From Podocnemis expansa (taxonomy: Eukaryota; Chordata; Testudines; Podocnemididae): a stretch of 64,000 nucleotides of DNA. Every line of letters starts with the position of its first letter. The first letter of the stretch is position 1. The notes below the pieces were generated by a model. The model ran no database searches. It was not told the DNA's origin and saw only the letters and a list, made by a program, of their open reading frames with translations. Made by a program: the position numbers and the translations under genes. This document shows positions 48,075 through 59,296 of this stretch, piece after piece. The stretch is from positions 24,545,632 through 24,609,631 of the forward strand of contig ML682005.1 of assembly GCA_007922195.1 (NCBI GenBank). Direction: 5' to 3'.

Positions 48075-48353
48075 TAGTTTATGAGACACAACAAGGAGCA
48101 ATGGTTTCAAGTTGCAGTGGGGAAGTTCAAGTTTGCATACCAGGAAAAACTTTTTCACTAGCAAAGTGGTCAAGCAGTGGAATGGGTTGCCTAGGGAGAA
48201 GGTGGAATTTCTAACTTTAAAGGTTTTTAAGGTGTGGCTTGACAAAGCCCTGGATGTAATTTAACTGAGGTTTGGTCCTGCTTTGAGCAGGGTTTGGACT
48301 AGGTGAGCTCCTGAAGATGAGGTTCCTTCCAACCCTAATCTATGATTCTATGA
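48075..48353 (+). mobile_element. CR1 LINE tail, 5'-truncated
   Basis: The last ORF2 codons and 3' tail (AAGTTGCAGTGGGGAAGTTC, AGTGGAATGGGTTGCCTAGG, CTATGATTCTATGA). It ends 137 bp from PIEZO2 exon 7. Confidence 0.85.
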
Positions 48354-48489
48354 AAATTTCAACTTTTTCACCATGAAAATTTGCAAAGCTAAACTTCTAG
48401 ACCTATTTCAAATCTTTATAAAGGTATGACAAGACAACACCACCCATATGCATGTGCACAGTAAGTCCAAGTAAATTGAAAATACTCAC

Positions 48490-48638
48490 TTTTCTTCATT
48501 TAGTCCTGTCATGTTCATCCACAAGGGAGGAAATGATTCAAACTGATATGTGTAGATGAAGACAAGCACCAGCATAGTGTAGACAACCACTGACATCCAA
48601 AAATATTTTAGGATTCGCCTCCACCATTCATAGTGCAC
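48490..48638 (-). CDS. PIEZO2: PIEZO2 exon 7 of window (149 nt)
   Basis: Starts in phase 0 at VHYEWWRRILKYFW after TGATTCCCAG and ends two bases into a codon before GTGAGT. The central hydrophobic helix (MSVVVYTMLVLVFIYTYQF) is followed by an extracellular-type segment FPPLWMNMTGL with an N-M-T glycosylation sequon. The next coding exon is 9 kb away, across the LINE-filled intron. Confidence 0.95.
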
Positions 48639-49084
48639 CTGGGAATCAGCCATTGAAGATGGCAAGTGAAAAAAATCCAGAGTGGAAGAATCCACCAAAC
48701 TATTTATGCTGCTAAACAGGCAGATGGATGTAAAAATATAATCCCTCTCTCTAAAGTAATACAGCTATTTTGTTCTTAATATCGAAGTTTAACTTTCAGT
48801 AATACTTATCAGAGACATGTCCTTGTATGAAAGTGAAAATAGTAATGTATTCATTTTATGGTCTACAGCTAGGCAATGGAAAAGTGGCAATTATCAGCAA
48901 TCAAACAAGAAGTCATGCAGTTCTAATGTAAAGATCATCAGTATTCCTAACTTCAATTAGTGATGTTAAAACTAGTATGGATAAAACAACTATGCTGAAT
49001 CTTCGTCCACAGTTCCAACAAACCCAAATCAATCCATTTTTAAGTTAACTGTTTTCATTCCCCTACCCCAATATTTGTGTAAAC

Positions 49085-49276
49085 CAGGGGTGTCAAACTC
49101 AAATTACCATGAGGGCCGCATGAGGACTAGTAGAGGGCCACATAAGGACTGGTACGTTAGCCCGAGGGCTGCACCACTGAAACCTTTCCATACAACAATA
49201 TTGCAAATAACAGTAACAGTAGTGTTGTCGTGGGCCACAGGAAATATGTTTAGGGGCCACATGTTTGAGATCCCTG
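49085..49276. mobile_element. hAT-type non-autonomous element (192 bp)
   Basis: Starts CAGGGGTGTCAAACTCAAAT and ends GTTTGAGATCCCTG. Flanked by a perfect 8-bp duplication, GTGTAAAC, at 49077-49084 and 49277-49284. Internal sequence (GTTAGCCCGAGGGC, GGGGCCACATG) is shared with the element at 56751. Confidence 0.92.
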
Positions 49277-49751
49277 GTGTAAACAGTTATTCAAGGTTCC
49301 AGCAAGGATCTGAAAGGAAAAAAAAAAGTCAGAAATATCATGAAACCACCTGGTCTCATGAGATACTGAAATTAGTTCTGCAAACCCAAAAGGGTTTGAA
49401 TAATTTATTATTAGATTTTTCTTTTTTAAATTTATTCCTAGGCTGTCCATCACCATAGAATCTGGATATTCATTCAGCGAAGAATCTAAATGTTTGGGTG
49501 CTTAACCAATCTACAACTTTTAAAATGTTGCCTGCCTCAGTCAATCTACTGAGTTTTAAGAGAATTGAAACTCTACTGCTGTTTCACAGAACCAAAACTT
49601 TGACCAGTTTAAGCTGTTGGAACCATGAAAGAAGAAATATTTAGTGGATAAAATTACTAAATTCTGCTCTTGTTTTGGATTAGAGGTAGGTCAAAGAGGA
49701 TGCACCAGTGTAACCAAAGGACGAATTTCATTTCGTATCACTGTCATTTAC

Positions 49752-49987
49752 CTGGTACAGGGCCACGCAGAAGAGGAAGAGCATCATGTAGATGATTTTG
49801 TACATGACAATTCTACCCTCAAAGCTGACAAAGAAGAACATTCCTCCACAGACATAAATCCAGTACTTAATGAACATAGCCATCACCAAGTTTCCCAGGA
49901 CTTTCATGATGTCCTGTTCATCCTCATCTTCTTCATCTGCTTCCTCTGTCACTTTCTGTTCCCCTTCACCTTCTTGAAATTCCTCCT
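49752..49987 (-). CDS. PIEZO2: PIEZO2 exon 6 of window (236 nt)
   Basis: The acceptor is GTGTCTTTGCAG and the donor GTAAAT; the exon ends in phase 0. It encodes an acidic linker (FQEGEGEQKVTEEADEEDED) and then the strongly conserved EQDIMKVLGNLV and IKYWIYVCGGMFFFVSFEG, with further helices to FLFCVALYQ. The acidic linker looks shorter than the mammalian one I remember. That may reflect an alternative mammalian exon or true divergence, and I cannot tell which here. Confidence 0.95.
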
Positions 49988-51516
49988 CTGCAAAGACACA
50001 AATCAAGTTATGTTGCCCCCAACCCATATATAGGATCTTTCATTGTACCTCTAATCACATTGAGATAAAACATAAAAGCTTTACGTAGGGCATGGAAGTT
50101 TATGAAGAAATTTACCAAGGGTACATTTAGATGCATGTCTGGGTTGACATTATAATTTTTTCTTCTGATTCAGGGAGAAGATTCATCAGAAAGCTCCAGA
50201 GAATACTGGCCATGCATTTCCTTCTGGAATATATTATTTTTCTCCTTTACAAGTCAACAGTAGCATGTCCAAGACCACACTCCTAAGCCTAGTTTCCTAC
50301 TCAGTAAATCTACTCACTCTGAACACCTTTCTCTGGTCCACTAAGGTCACCTTGTGCTCAGTAAGCAGCACAAAGTGTCTTTAAAACAGCTGGAGATAGC
50401 CAGTAATGTATTCCCTCACACAGGTGAACTCTGTCACCTTGTAAGCCACTTGTGCTCACTCCCACTGTAAGTGGAGGAGACTTTTCAGGGGCATTTTAGA
50501 AGCTGAGGCAGGGACAGTAGAAGGCATGCTGTGGCAAAGCTTCATACCAAAATAAGGTCTGTAGCTCAGTTTGCTTTGACTTCTATTGTGCTAGGGTGTC
50601 CAAAGGTCAAGAAGCCACACTGCTTCTTTTTGATCCCCATTTTGCCAGGTTGCACTCAGACATAGTTTTCATCCAAAATACAAATGTTAGAAAGCTTTGA
50701 AATTCAAAGCAGATGATCCCATTTCAAACCAACCAGACAACAAACTTTAGAAAACATACAGAAGTATGAAACCAGATGGGAGTGAAATGCTGCATTTAAA
50801 AAGTCACTCCCCCTCCCTCTGGCTCTGTTGTCACCAAATCATGAAGAATAGACAAGTCCTTGCTTCTTCATTAATGGGAACAGTAAGGAGGAATCTCTGC
50901 TCCCAGTCTTCCTATGCATGTTGAAGTGTGAAGCGGGAGCCATCAAAAGGCACCTGCACATGTAAATGCCGGGGCCTGACAACGTCAGGTGGTAACTTAT
51001 GGCTCTGGCCATCACATCCTAGGCCTGATTCTGGTCAGATTTAAATAATTTTAAAACAAAAGTACTACACCACACTGAAACCTATAGGCTCAGTTCTGCT
51101 CTTGGTTCCACATGTGCAGCTCATTGAAATCACTGATGGACTTTTTTTTTTTGATGTAGGCCTTTCCCCTTTTATGGCTAAATTTTGTGTATATTGATTT
51201 TAGAAGAGTGGAAGGCAAAGACAATGGAGTGCATCACTTATCTATAGAGGGATTTTCCTGTCTTTCCCATTCAGTTTAATTATTTTCTCATGTCATTTAC
51301 TGTAGTTCAACTCAAGGAGAATGTATATATTTTGTTTGATTTTTGTCAAGTTCAAACCTATTTTATTATGCCTCCTGAGAGATTTGCATTGCATGGACTT
51401 ATTATTTAACTCGTAGCCAATAACAGAAACATCCTGCCAATTATTTTAGAAATAACAAAAATAGTAACCATCTCCAACTACACTGATTGAAGTTGTCTGA
51501 CTTCATATACTTTTAC
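49988..51516. other. Intron between exons 5 and 6
   Basis: No repeat or gene I can name. In mammals an extra acidic coding segment occurs around this position, but I could not find a matching exon here. Confidence 0.5.
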
Positions 51517-51640
51517 CTTTTTCTTCATTCTCTTCATTTCCAACTTTGACCTCGGCTAAAGTAGCTTCTTTTAGTTGAAGTACTTTCCGCTCTGTGAGGT
51601 GTTGCCTAAGCAGCAGCCAGAAAGTAATCGTGAAAAGGAT
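51517..51640 (-). CDS. PIEZO2: PIEZO2 exon 5 of window (124 nt)
   Basis: The acceptor is TTTTGATTGCAG and the donor GTAAAA, ending one base into a codon. The translation starts ILFTITFWLLLRQHLTE, a membrane helix and its basic cytosolic end, and continues into a charged linker with KEATLAEVKVGNEENEEK. There is no long open frame around the exon, so it was found by reading the minus strand for the expected continuation of the previous exon. The phase fits the AG-starting next exon and gives Glu. Confidence 0.92.
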
Positions 51641-53874
51641 CTGCAATCAAAAATCAAAACAGAAACAAGAGACACAGCCTAATTGTACATCCTACAGTCT
51701 GCTAATGTTAATAGATATTTTGAAATGTTTTTCATGCCTTTGTTTTCCACTATCCCACAACATGGACAACAATATTGCCATTGCCAAAGCACACATTTCA
51801 GGTTGCTAGGTCATTGAGGCAAGCTGTTCCATTAAAAGTAATTTTACTTCTCTTTACTTCCAGTTGTCATCAAGTTTGTGCAGGAACCTGACTTTTCATT
51901 CTTTGTTAATAGATTTCTCTTCTGATTCCTTGTGCTGGGAACGGACAGCCTATTATTCCATAGCAACAAGGTTCATAAATAAATAAGTCCTTTTAACAAA
52001 GAGTGTACTTTTGTGTTTTGTGTACTGCCAGATTCAACAGGTGCCAATACTGAGAGCCATCTAGAACACAGAAAACAGTATGGTACCTATTTATCATGGG
52101 CTTGAGCCTATATCCACTTACATCAAAGTTCCCATGGATTTTAGTGGTTCAGGACAAGCCTCATTTCATCACTTTATGCAGAAAACAGGAACAAAATCTT
52201 AAATACGAGACATATAACTGACTAAATATTGGATACACTTCACTGTGGTGCTGCTACTGATGTAATATTAAAAAATGGGGTTTTTTTGTTTTGGTTTTTA
52301 TTATACAAATTGAAAGCAACTGATAAAACAATGTTTTTTCTTAGGCTTTTTAGACACTAATGATAGTTATAAACACTACCAGTGTTCCCTTCAAGAGATT
52401 TTTAATCTTTTTCACTTCATGCATGCAGATGGAATTTACATTTTGATCATAGTGCTTGTTCTCACTTGCTTCCATGCAACACAGTCTGGGAATATGGCAA
52501 GTGGTGCAGGAAGCAAACATGTTCCAAACATACTGAACGGCCAGAAGTTGAAGGACTGATCCTGCAACATTCCTTGGAAGTATATTTCATTGTCATCATG
52601 TGACAATGGAATAACAGATTTCAGGTCAACTTGATGAACTTACTGTATAAAAGAAAAAAGAGAGAGAGCCTGACTTAGATGGTAAGCTCTTTGAGGCAGG
52701 GACATGTATATGTAAAAAGACTACCAAAAACAGATATCAAAATTGCTAAACATAAAAGAAGAAGAAGTAGTTGAAGTCTCTTCATAAATGGCAAATGCAC
52801 AGAGAGTTTGGGTCAACACTGTTCAGTTGTCTATCAACGGGGGTGGAAACTCCTCCATTATGCTAGATGTAATCAAGAATTAGTGCACAGAAGATAAATT
52901 AGTTGGCTTAGGGAACTAAAAATGGGGCATGTACATCACAATTTCAATGTAATTAGTATGAATCCAGCCCAAATCGGCAGTGACACAATTTTTCCCCATA
53001 AGGTGATTCCTACAAAATGAGTTAACTTCATTCCAGTTTCCAGAATATGTATGTCACAAAAACTATTAAAACAGACAGTGAACCGTATCTCAAGAGAAGT
53101 GGGCCATAGAAACAGAACTACTCTCTCATTTCTAGAGACAGGTGCTTTATGCCAACATTAAAGCAAGCTAGCAGATCAGCATGAAGGAAGCTTGCTCTGC
53201 CCACTATCCTGGCCTCTTTCTACTGTGGGGTAAGAGGCTCATGTTAACAGAGCCCCTTTCACAAATATTAAGGGACGCAATGGTGAGAGGTATCACATCA
53301 TCAAAGTAACTTTCAGAGATATTGTGTTGAGGCAGAACCAGTGGGGGTGGATCCTCAGTGGCCGTATCCTATCATACATCCAATGAAATTAATGATCATT
53401 TTCACCAGTTGAGGAGCTACCCTAATCCTTCAGGAGGGCTGGTGACACTGACAGAGCAGTGGCCACTACTATGTGGTCTTAGCACTACACATTTGTTCCT
53501 ACACTGACTCAATTCTATTTCACAGAAGAACTCACATGCTGCACTCTTCAGAGCTTCTGGAGTCATAGCCAGAATTAGGCTAGTCTTTGGAGCTATGGAA
53601 CTTAGAAGTGTTTTCATACTGCTGCTGACAGCAGGACTCTGTGCAATGCAGCTCTATTTATCTTTCAAGCCAGTACAAAGTTTTCAAGGCCCATAAAAAC
53701 ATATGCAGGGAAAATTATTGTATATTTACTTCTCTTATTACACTGAATCTTTATTTAAATTCACAACATTTTATCCAGTCTAACCAATCCAACAGATGTC
53801 CTTCAGTTAGTTTTATAAGTGTAACTGTTATCATCCTATTTACATGGCAATTTCACTTTCCTGAGGGCACTTAA
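51641..53874. other. Intron sequence between exons 4 and 5
   Basis: No supported feature. Confidence 0.5.
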
Positions 53875-54187
53875 TTTTAGATATATCCAGAGAGGTAGCC
53901 ATGTTAGCCTGTGTACAGGAAAGGAAAAAAAACAAAACAAACAAACAAACAAAAAAAAAAACGAGAGCCCCATGGCACCTTATAAGACTAACAGATTTCT
54001 TCGGGTATAAGTTTTCATGGGCTCCAACCCACTTTGTTAGATGCATGAAGTGGAAACTACAGTTGAGAGGTATTTATACACACATGCTAGGGTGGAGAAG
54101 GGCAAGTGTTAACAAAGTCAGTTCAGAGGGCAGATGAGGCCCTTTCATATCAGTTGATCAAAGGGAGAGAATGTGTGCACAGATGAA

Positions 54188-54456
54188 TCACTTTTTGTAA
54201 TGTGCTAACCATTCCAAGTCCCTATTCAGACCCAGTCTGACTGTGTCAAGTTTGCAGATTAGCTCCAACTCTGCAGCATCACGCTGAAGTCTGTTTTTGA
54301 AGTTTCTTTGTTGAAGTATGGCAATTTTCAAGTTGGCTGCTGAGTGTCCATGGAGACTGAAGTGTTCTCTTACTGGTTATGGATGTTGTCATTTTTGAAG
54401 TCCAATTTGTGTCCATTTATCCTTTTATGCAAGGACAGTCCAGTTTGGCCAATGTA
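54188..54456 (-). pseudogene. GIY-YIG endonuclease, C-terminal part (minus arm)
   Basis: The minus strand begins YIGQTGLSLHKRINGHK, matching the YIG half and conserved Arg-His part of Penelope-like endonucleases. After one frameshift it continues REHFSLHGHSAANLKIAILQ and later VRLGLNRDLEWLAHYK, then a stop at 54188-54190. HFSLHGHS and GLNRD are typical of this family's end. The segment before the Tyr is absent on this strand. Confidence 0.78.
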
Positions 54457-54503
54457 TCACTGGATATCATCACTGGTCCCAACCACATCAGCCATACCAT
54501 GGG

Positions 54504-54656
54504 GGCTCATTCACCTGCACATCCGCTAATGTGGTACATGCTGTCATGTGCCAGCAAGGCCCCTCTGCCACCTACACTGGCCAAACAGAACTGTCCTCGA
54601 GTAAAAGGATAAATGGACACAAATCACATATCAAAAATGGCAACATCCAAAAATGA
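54504..54656 (+). pseudogene. GIY-YIG endonuclease, N-terminal part (plus arm)
   Basis: The plus strand reads GSFTCTSANVVHAVMCQQGP, then SATYTGQTELSSSKRINGHK and a stop after GNIQK. The Cys residues before VV and the (Y)TGQT motif match the Penelope-type GIY-YIG domain. The C-terminal portion has been deleted and the arm jumps into the 3' sequence. It complements the minus-arm fragment in content but is not joined to it. Confidence 0.78.
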
Positions 54657-54861
54657 TGTGAATGGGCCACATCTGCTCTCTCAACTCACTTTGTTAACAC
54701 TTGCCCTACTCCACCCCAGCATGTGTGTATAAATACCTCTCAACTGTATTTCCACTTCATGCATCTGGCAAAGTGGGTTGGAGCCCATGAAAGCTCATGC
54801 CCAAAGATATCTGTTAGTCTATAAGGTGCCACAGGACTCTCATTGTTTTAGTTTTAGATAT

Positions 54862-56742
54862 GATATTCAATGATGCAACTAAACAAAATTTATGGAAAAG
54901 GAGTTGGCAATATACCAAGGCAGCTAAATCTCTTAAGATAGATTTACTAAGTCAATGGGAGAAATTGCAAGAACTTAACTCACAGACCCTCTTGACTATT
55001 TAATCAACTATATCAAGACTAACACTGCCTTCACAGGAGGACTAACAATGTCCACTAGTTTTCAAATGCATTTAAAAATCCAAACATGACTTGGTAAGGG
55101 GAAATGCCAAACAGGAAATACAGGTGCAGAACCTCTCCAAATGGAAGTCAGGTGTATTGTGATCAAAGTGATTCACTCAGTTATAAAGGAACTGGGCCAA
55201 CTATACGGCCTTTAGAAGAAGCGTCTTTTCAGCACTCTGTGGAGCAGCTTCCATTGCGTGCTCGCTTTTTACTCTCTTAAAGGTAGTCAGCCAAATGTAG
55301 TGGTTTTAAGACAGAGAAAATATCTGGCTGAAAAAAAATCATTAACTGAAACCAGTAATCTCTTTCATCTATGATCTAAGATGATTCCAATTCATATTTC
55401 TTCATCTGAAACACCTGAAGAATTAATTCAATTCAGTACTGAGTATGTGCCTAAGTTTACACATAAGCCATCCCATTAACTTCCATGAGACTATTCATGT
55501 GCTTAAGGTTTGGCACACGCTCAGAGCCTTGCTGAACTGGACCAAAGTCACTTCTATTCTTAGAGACAAGTTTGAAGTTTTTTATATAGTCAAATGAACT
55601 CAGCTAATCTTCACAAATAAAAAAGTACTTGAATTTACACACACAATCATCTCTTCCCATTGCTCTTGTGGTAAGGTCCCAATAGTTAAACTAAGGTCTG
55701 ACATCTCATGTGTCCATATATATACCAGAAATGATACTTGCAAATGTTCTTGAGACTAAAACCCAGTGATTCCACTCACTAACATTTACAGCACTTCATG
55801 ACTTTTTATTCATAAGAATGTTATGAACATTAAATGCCCTTAGAGTAAAGAATAGTGGCCCAAAGAAATATTCCTGAAAGTATCTGCATCACAGTGTTTT
55901 CTCAATGATTATTTATTCTACACAAATATATTATCTGGTATTTCTAAGGTTTGTGGGTAATTTGCAAAGCAAAAAAGAGCTAACCATGTGCTTTTCAAAA
56001 TACTGACCTAACTCTATTTCAATTAAAGTGAAAAGATTTTACCATACACCTTGCAGGGGTCTGGATCTACAACTTTGAATCCCACCAGGCTTTACATGTA
56101 ATATCCAGGCTAAAGCTTTCATGGATAGCAGTTGTGAGAGATGAGGTGATAAATTTTGCCACACAAATTCTGCCAAGAAAATAGCTAACACAGAAGGGGA
56201 GAAGGGAGGAACAACTATTGCCCGGAGGTCTGCTATTATGTTCAGAATTCAGAAAAAGAGAAGGAAGTGGAAATCTCTTATTTAACTACAACTGCAGGAC
56301 TGAGTTTTCACCTGTACTGCTTGATTGTAATGGCAGGAAAAAAATGCACGTATACAAATGTATATTTGCATATATATCATATGTATGCACACACACTCCA
56401 ATTCACCCACCCGCCATACAGATTTAATCAAACAAAATTATCCTATAATTCTAATTAATTAATCTCTTATTTAAAAATTCAAAGCACATATATTTTCTCT
56501 TCCCTTTCCTGATGTTCTTACAGGGCCAATACTGATCTATTTTCTCCTTGTGATAACAACCTTATAAAATTATCTAAACCAACTTATATTCATTATAGTA
56601 TTTAATTTACAAGCAAGAATGTAGTTTGTGCTATTGCCTTTTTAACTATTCTTCCTGTACCATAAGTCACTTGAGGAACAAGATTATTTGTTGTATTAAA
56701 GTTTTAGGGACCTGAATTTTTTTATGATGCTTAATGGATATT
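54862..56742. other. Intron sequence between exons 4 and 5
   Basis: Possible weak fragments of old amniote repeats near 55430-55560. No gene. Confidence 0.5.
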
Positions 56743-56750
56743 GTTTAGTT

Positions 56751-57081
56751 CAGGGGTCTCAAACTCAAATCACCACAAGGGCCTCATGAAGACTAGTATG
56801 TTAGCCCGAGGGCCGCACCACTTAAACCTTTTCATACAATGATACAAAGTATAGTCAAAATGAAAAAAACGAAGAGTAACAGAGATATGCCAAGAGTAAG
56901 AAAGAAAGAAATATTTCCACTCCAGATGGAGGCATCATCAGGAAAACAAAGAGTAAATAAGTAAACACACTTTAAATTTTGCATTATCCATTATTTGGAA
57001 AATTCTAAGGGTTGTTGTAGGCTGCAGGAAATAACTTTAGGGGCCACATGTAGCTTGCAGGCCATAAGTTTGAGACCCCTG
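56751..57081. mobile_element. hAT-type non-autonomous element (331 bp)
   Basis: Starts CAGGGGTCTCAAACTC and ends GTTTGAGACCCCTG, with a perfect 8-bp duplication GTTTAGTT at 56743-56750 and 57082-57089. It is the same family as 49085-49276, with about 140 bp extra in the middle. It ends 49 bp from the end of exon 4. Confidence 0.93.
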
Positions 57082-57129
57082 GTTTAGTTCTTTAGACAAA
57101 CTACATGTTTGTAATCAAACTACACCTAC

Positions 57130-57366
57130 CTTTGATGCTAATTCCCCAGGATCCTTCCTTTCTAAAAATCCTGAAACTTTAGGAAGCTCATCATTATTGA
57201 GATCAATACTCCATATATATTGTAATGTTAACAGCAAATTTCCATAAAAAACCATGAAAGGTGAAGTGATCATAGCATATTTCCGTCGGTCACGAATCAT
57301 CCAAAGCAGGCAGGACCAGATCAACAACACAAAAGTCAACCAGCTGTGATAAGTGATGCTCCAAGC
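57130..57366 (-). CDS. PIEZO2: PIEZO2 exon 4 of window (237 nt)
   Basis: Seventy-nine codons, phase 0 at both ends; the acceptor ends CCCAAG and the donor is GTAGGT. It encodes two hydrophobic helices (around WLTFVLLIWSCLLWMI and FMVFYGNLLLTLQYIWS) separated by a basic turn RDRRKYAM, then the cytosolic segment GFLERKDPGELASK. This is a typical PIEZO blade helix pair with a short intracellular amphipathic stretch. A hAT element lies only about 50 bp into the downstream intron. Confidence 0.95.
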
Positions 57367-57751
57367 CTTGGGAATTAGGGGGAGTGGGGGAAGAGACAAA
57401 GATGTTCATACATTCACTTAGGTACAGTATTACTGCATACAGTCAGTTACACTTTACAGAACTTCCTGACTTCACATACATTGTCAAGGGTATGTTTTCA
57501 GTGTGGAGATTTAGCCATGATTACTTCCCATTTACCTTTATGGGAAGTGAACAGCTGACAACAATCACTCCTGCAGATCCTCTGGACAAAATGCTGTACT
57601 AGGAACTCATGGTCGAGGCTGAATTTTTTTTTAATGTATGTTGCATCTTGGTACTTCAGTAAAAACGGTAGTTTAGGTCTCCCAAACTTCAGCAGTGATT
57701 ATAAAGCATGTTTTAGATTTCACTCTTTGTTGTACTCAAGGAGAAAAAAAG

Positions 57752-57841
57752 AGTCCAAAGTCCTTATTTAGGCCTGAGGAAACACAGTAAAATTTGCAAA
57801 TTTGACTGTGTTTCCTCAGGGCTAAATAAGGACTTTGGACT
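57752..57841. repeat. Near-perfect hairpin (37-bp arms)
   Basis: Arms 57752-57788 and 57805-57841 pair at 36 of 37 positions around a 16-base loop (AAAATTTGCAAATTTG). It sits in the intron between exons 3 and 4, beside a Penelope-related arm. Probably a small inverted-repeat element. Confidence 0.85.
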
Positions 57842-58012
57842 TTTTTTCCCCCCTTCTCTACAATAGATGATTTGACCTCATTTCCTTCCATATGCTCTTC
57901 CCCAGTATTTGAATCTTAACAACTGCTTTGATTTGCTGTTACAGTGTGGCCTGGACCCATGACTTACACTTCACTGCATTTATTTCCCCCCCATTCTGTA
58001 AGATTCCCCCAT

Positions 58013-58108
58013 CTTCTAAGTGTCTGACAAAGTGGAATTTTCTCCTACAAATTCCATGCAATAAAGAAATTTGTTAGTCTTTAAGTGCCACAGGACTCCT
58101 TGTTTGTT
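58013..58108 (+). repeat. Penelope-related foldback family, single arm
   Basis: TCTGACAAAGTGGAATTTTC, then AAATTTGTTAGTCTTTAAGT and GCCACAGGACTCCTTGTTTG match the right arm of the family. Confidence 0.8.
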
Positions 58109-58729
58109 GTGTGTTTTCCTAGCGGTCTGCCCTGTGTAGATGAATGAAATCAATATTTATACGTTTATTTTCATACAGAGTTTGAACTAGATGTAAAGAT
58201 TCAATTTGAAGTAGAAACTGTGAGTTTTGATATACTGAATCACTATGAAGTGCTTTAAGTTTTGCAAGCAATATCTGAACTGAGTAAAAACACTAAAACC
58301 TACTAAAAAAACTTTTGAACTATCAGAAAAATTAGCACGTTGAGAACTTTCTGATCTATAGCAGATAAGAAAACACTATACAGTTTGAAGCTAAAATTTT
58401 AGGGCCCCGATTATGTAATGGAATCCCTTGTGAGCAGAAGCCCGTGCTCTATCCTTTTACGATCAATGCATAATTTGAGCAGGGGATGTAATATTTTAAA
58501 ATTCCACATATACCCAAATAGAGTCAGATCTTGGGTCCAAATTTCACAACATTAAAGTAAATATCAATGAAAAAACCCACATGACAAATCATCTTCCACC
58601 AAGACACTTGGAAGATAAATACATTTATGCTGTCAGTGTGGCACAAACTCATTTCCAGTGTTAAATGACATCTATAATTAATTATGTATAGTACCCTCAA
58701 TTTAAATATTTTTTGTCTTTCATACATAC

Positions 58730-58884
58730 CATCATTGCAATCAGAGCACAGATGTAACTTTGTTTCATGATAAAATGGAATACAGAGACCATGGCATGTA
58801 CTTTAACATATTCTTTTTCCCCCTGAATATCTTCTTCCTCCTCCTCCTCTTCCTCTTCTTCTTCTTCTTCTTCTTCTTTCTTTT
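58730..58884 (-). CDS. PIEZO2: PIEZO2 exon 3 of window (155 nt), polyglutamate
   Basis: The acceptor is TTCTATGTAG and the donor GTATGT; the exon ends in phase 0 at codon ATG. It opens with EKK followed by a long run of Glu, encoded by a GAA/GAG repeat (plus strand about 58830-58880), then DIQGEKEYVKVHAMVSVFHF and the start of a membrane helix (SYICALIAMM). The acidic run is also present in mammals but is interrupted there; here it is almost pure Glu and so prone to length change. It is cytosolic and lies just before a blade helix. Confidence 0.93.
58830..58882 (+). repeat. Exonic TTC/TCC microsatellite encoding polyglutamate
   Basis: An imperfect then perfect trinucleotide run within PIEZO2 exon 3, encoding Glu on the minus strand. 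Confidence 0.9.
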
Positions 58885-59296
58885 CTACATAGAAAAAGAT
58901 TGTTACATTAGAATTCAAATAAGTTTCATGGCAGGTTCTGCATGCACAGTTTCAAACCCTGCAGTGCTTATACTAGTTGAATAAATCTTGCAGGAATGAG
59001 GCCATTGTATCTTGGTAGAGTGAACTCAGATGCTTCCCATGTGGCAGAAAGTGGTGCTACTACAGCATTCAGCCACACAAACATTAATAGTTTTGAAATA
59101 CTGACAATGACCTGGGAACCATAAGAAAAATCCACAGAAGCACAGTTCATACAGTCATGTGAGGACATAAAACAACTGCATTCATAGGCAAACAGATACA
59201 GTATTTTGGACAACAGGCACCTGCAGCTTGATGCACAGAACTGCAAGCTGATTGGAAGTCATTGCTTTGCTAACACAGAAATGTATTAACTATCAT

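Larger units (their letters stand above)
53885..54851. mobile_element. Head-to-head Penelope-like element remnant
   Basis: A 967-bp foldback. Left arm (minus orientation) and right arm (plus orientation) share 3' sequence such as the words around TAAATACCTCTCAACTGTA and AACTCACTTTGTTAACACTT. Each arm ends in the ACTAACAGATTTCTTCGGG / GGTGCCACAGGACTCTCA terminus of the small foldback repeats. Between them lie two GIY-YIG endonuclease fragments in opposite orientation. Flanked by TTTTAGATAT at 53875-53884 and 54852-54861, a perfect 10-bp duplication. Confidence 0.82.

Noticed and set aside
49644..50033. Plus-strand 129-codon frame
   Set aside because: Shadow of PIEZO2 exon 6 on the other strand.
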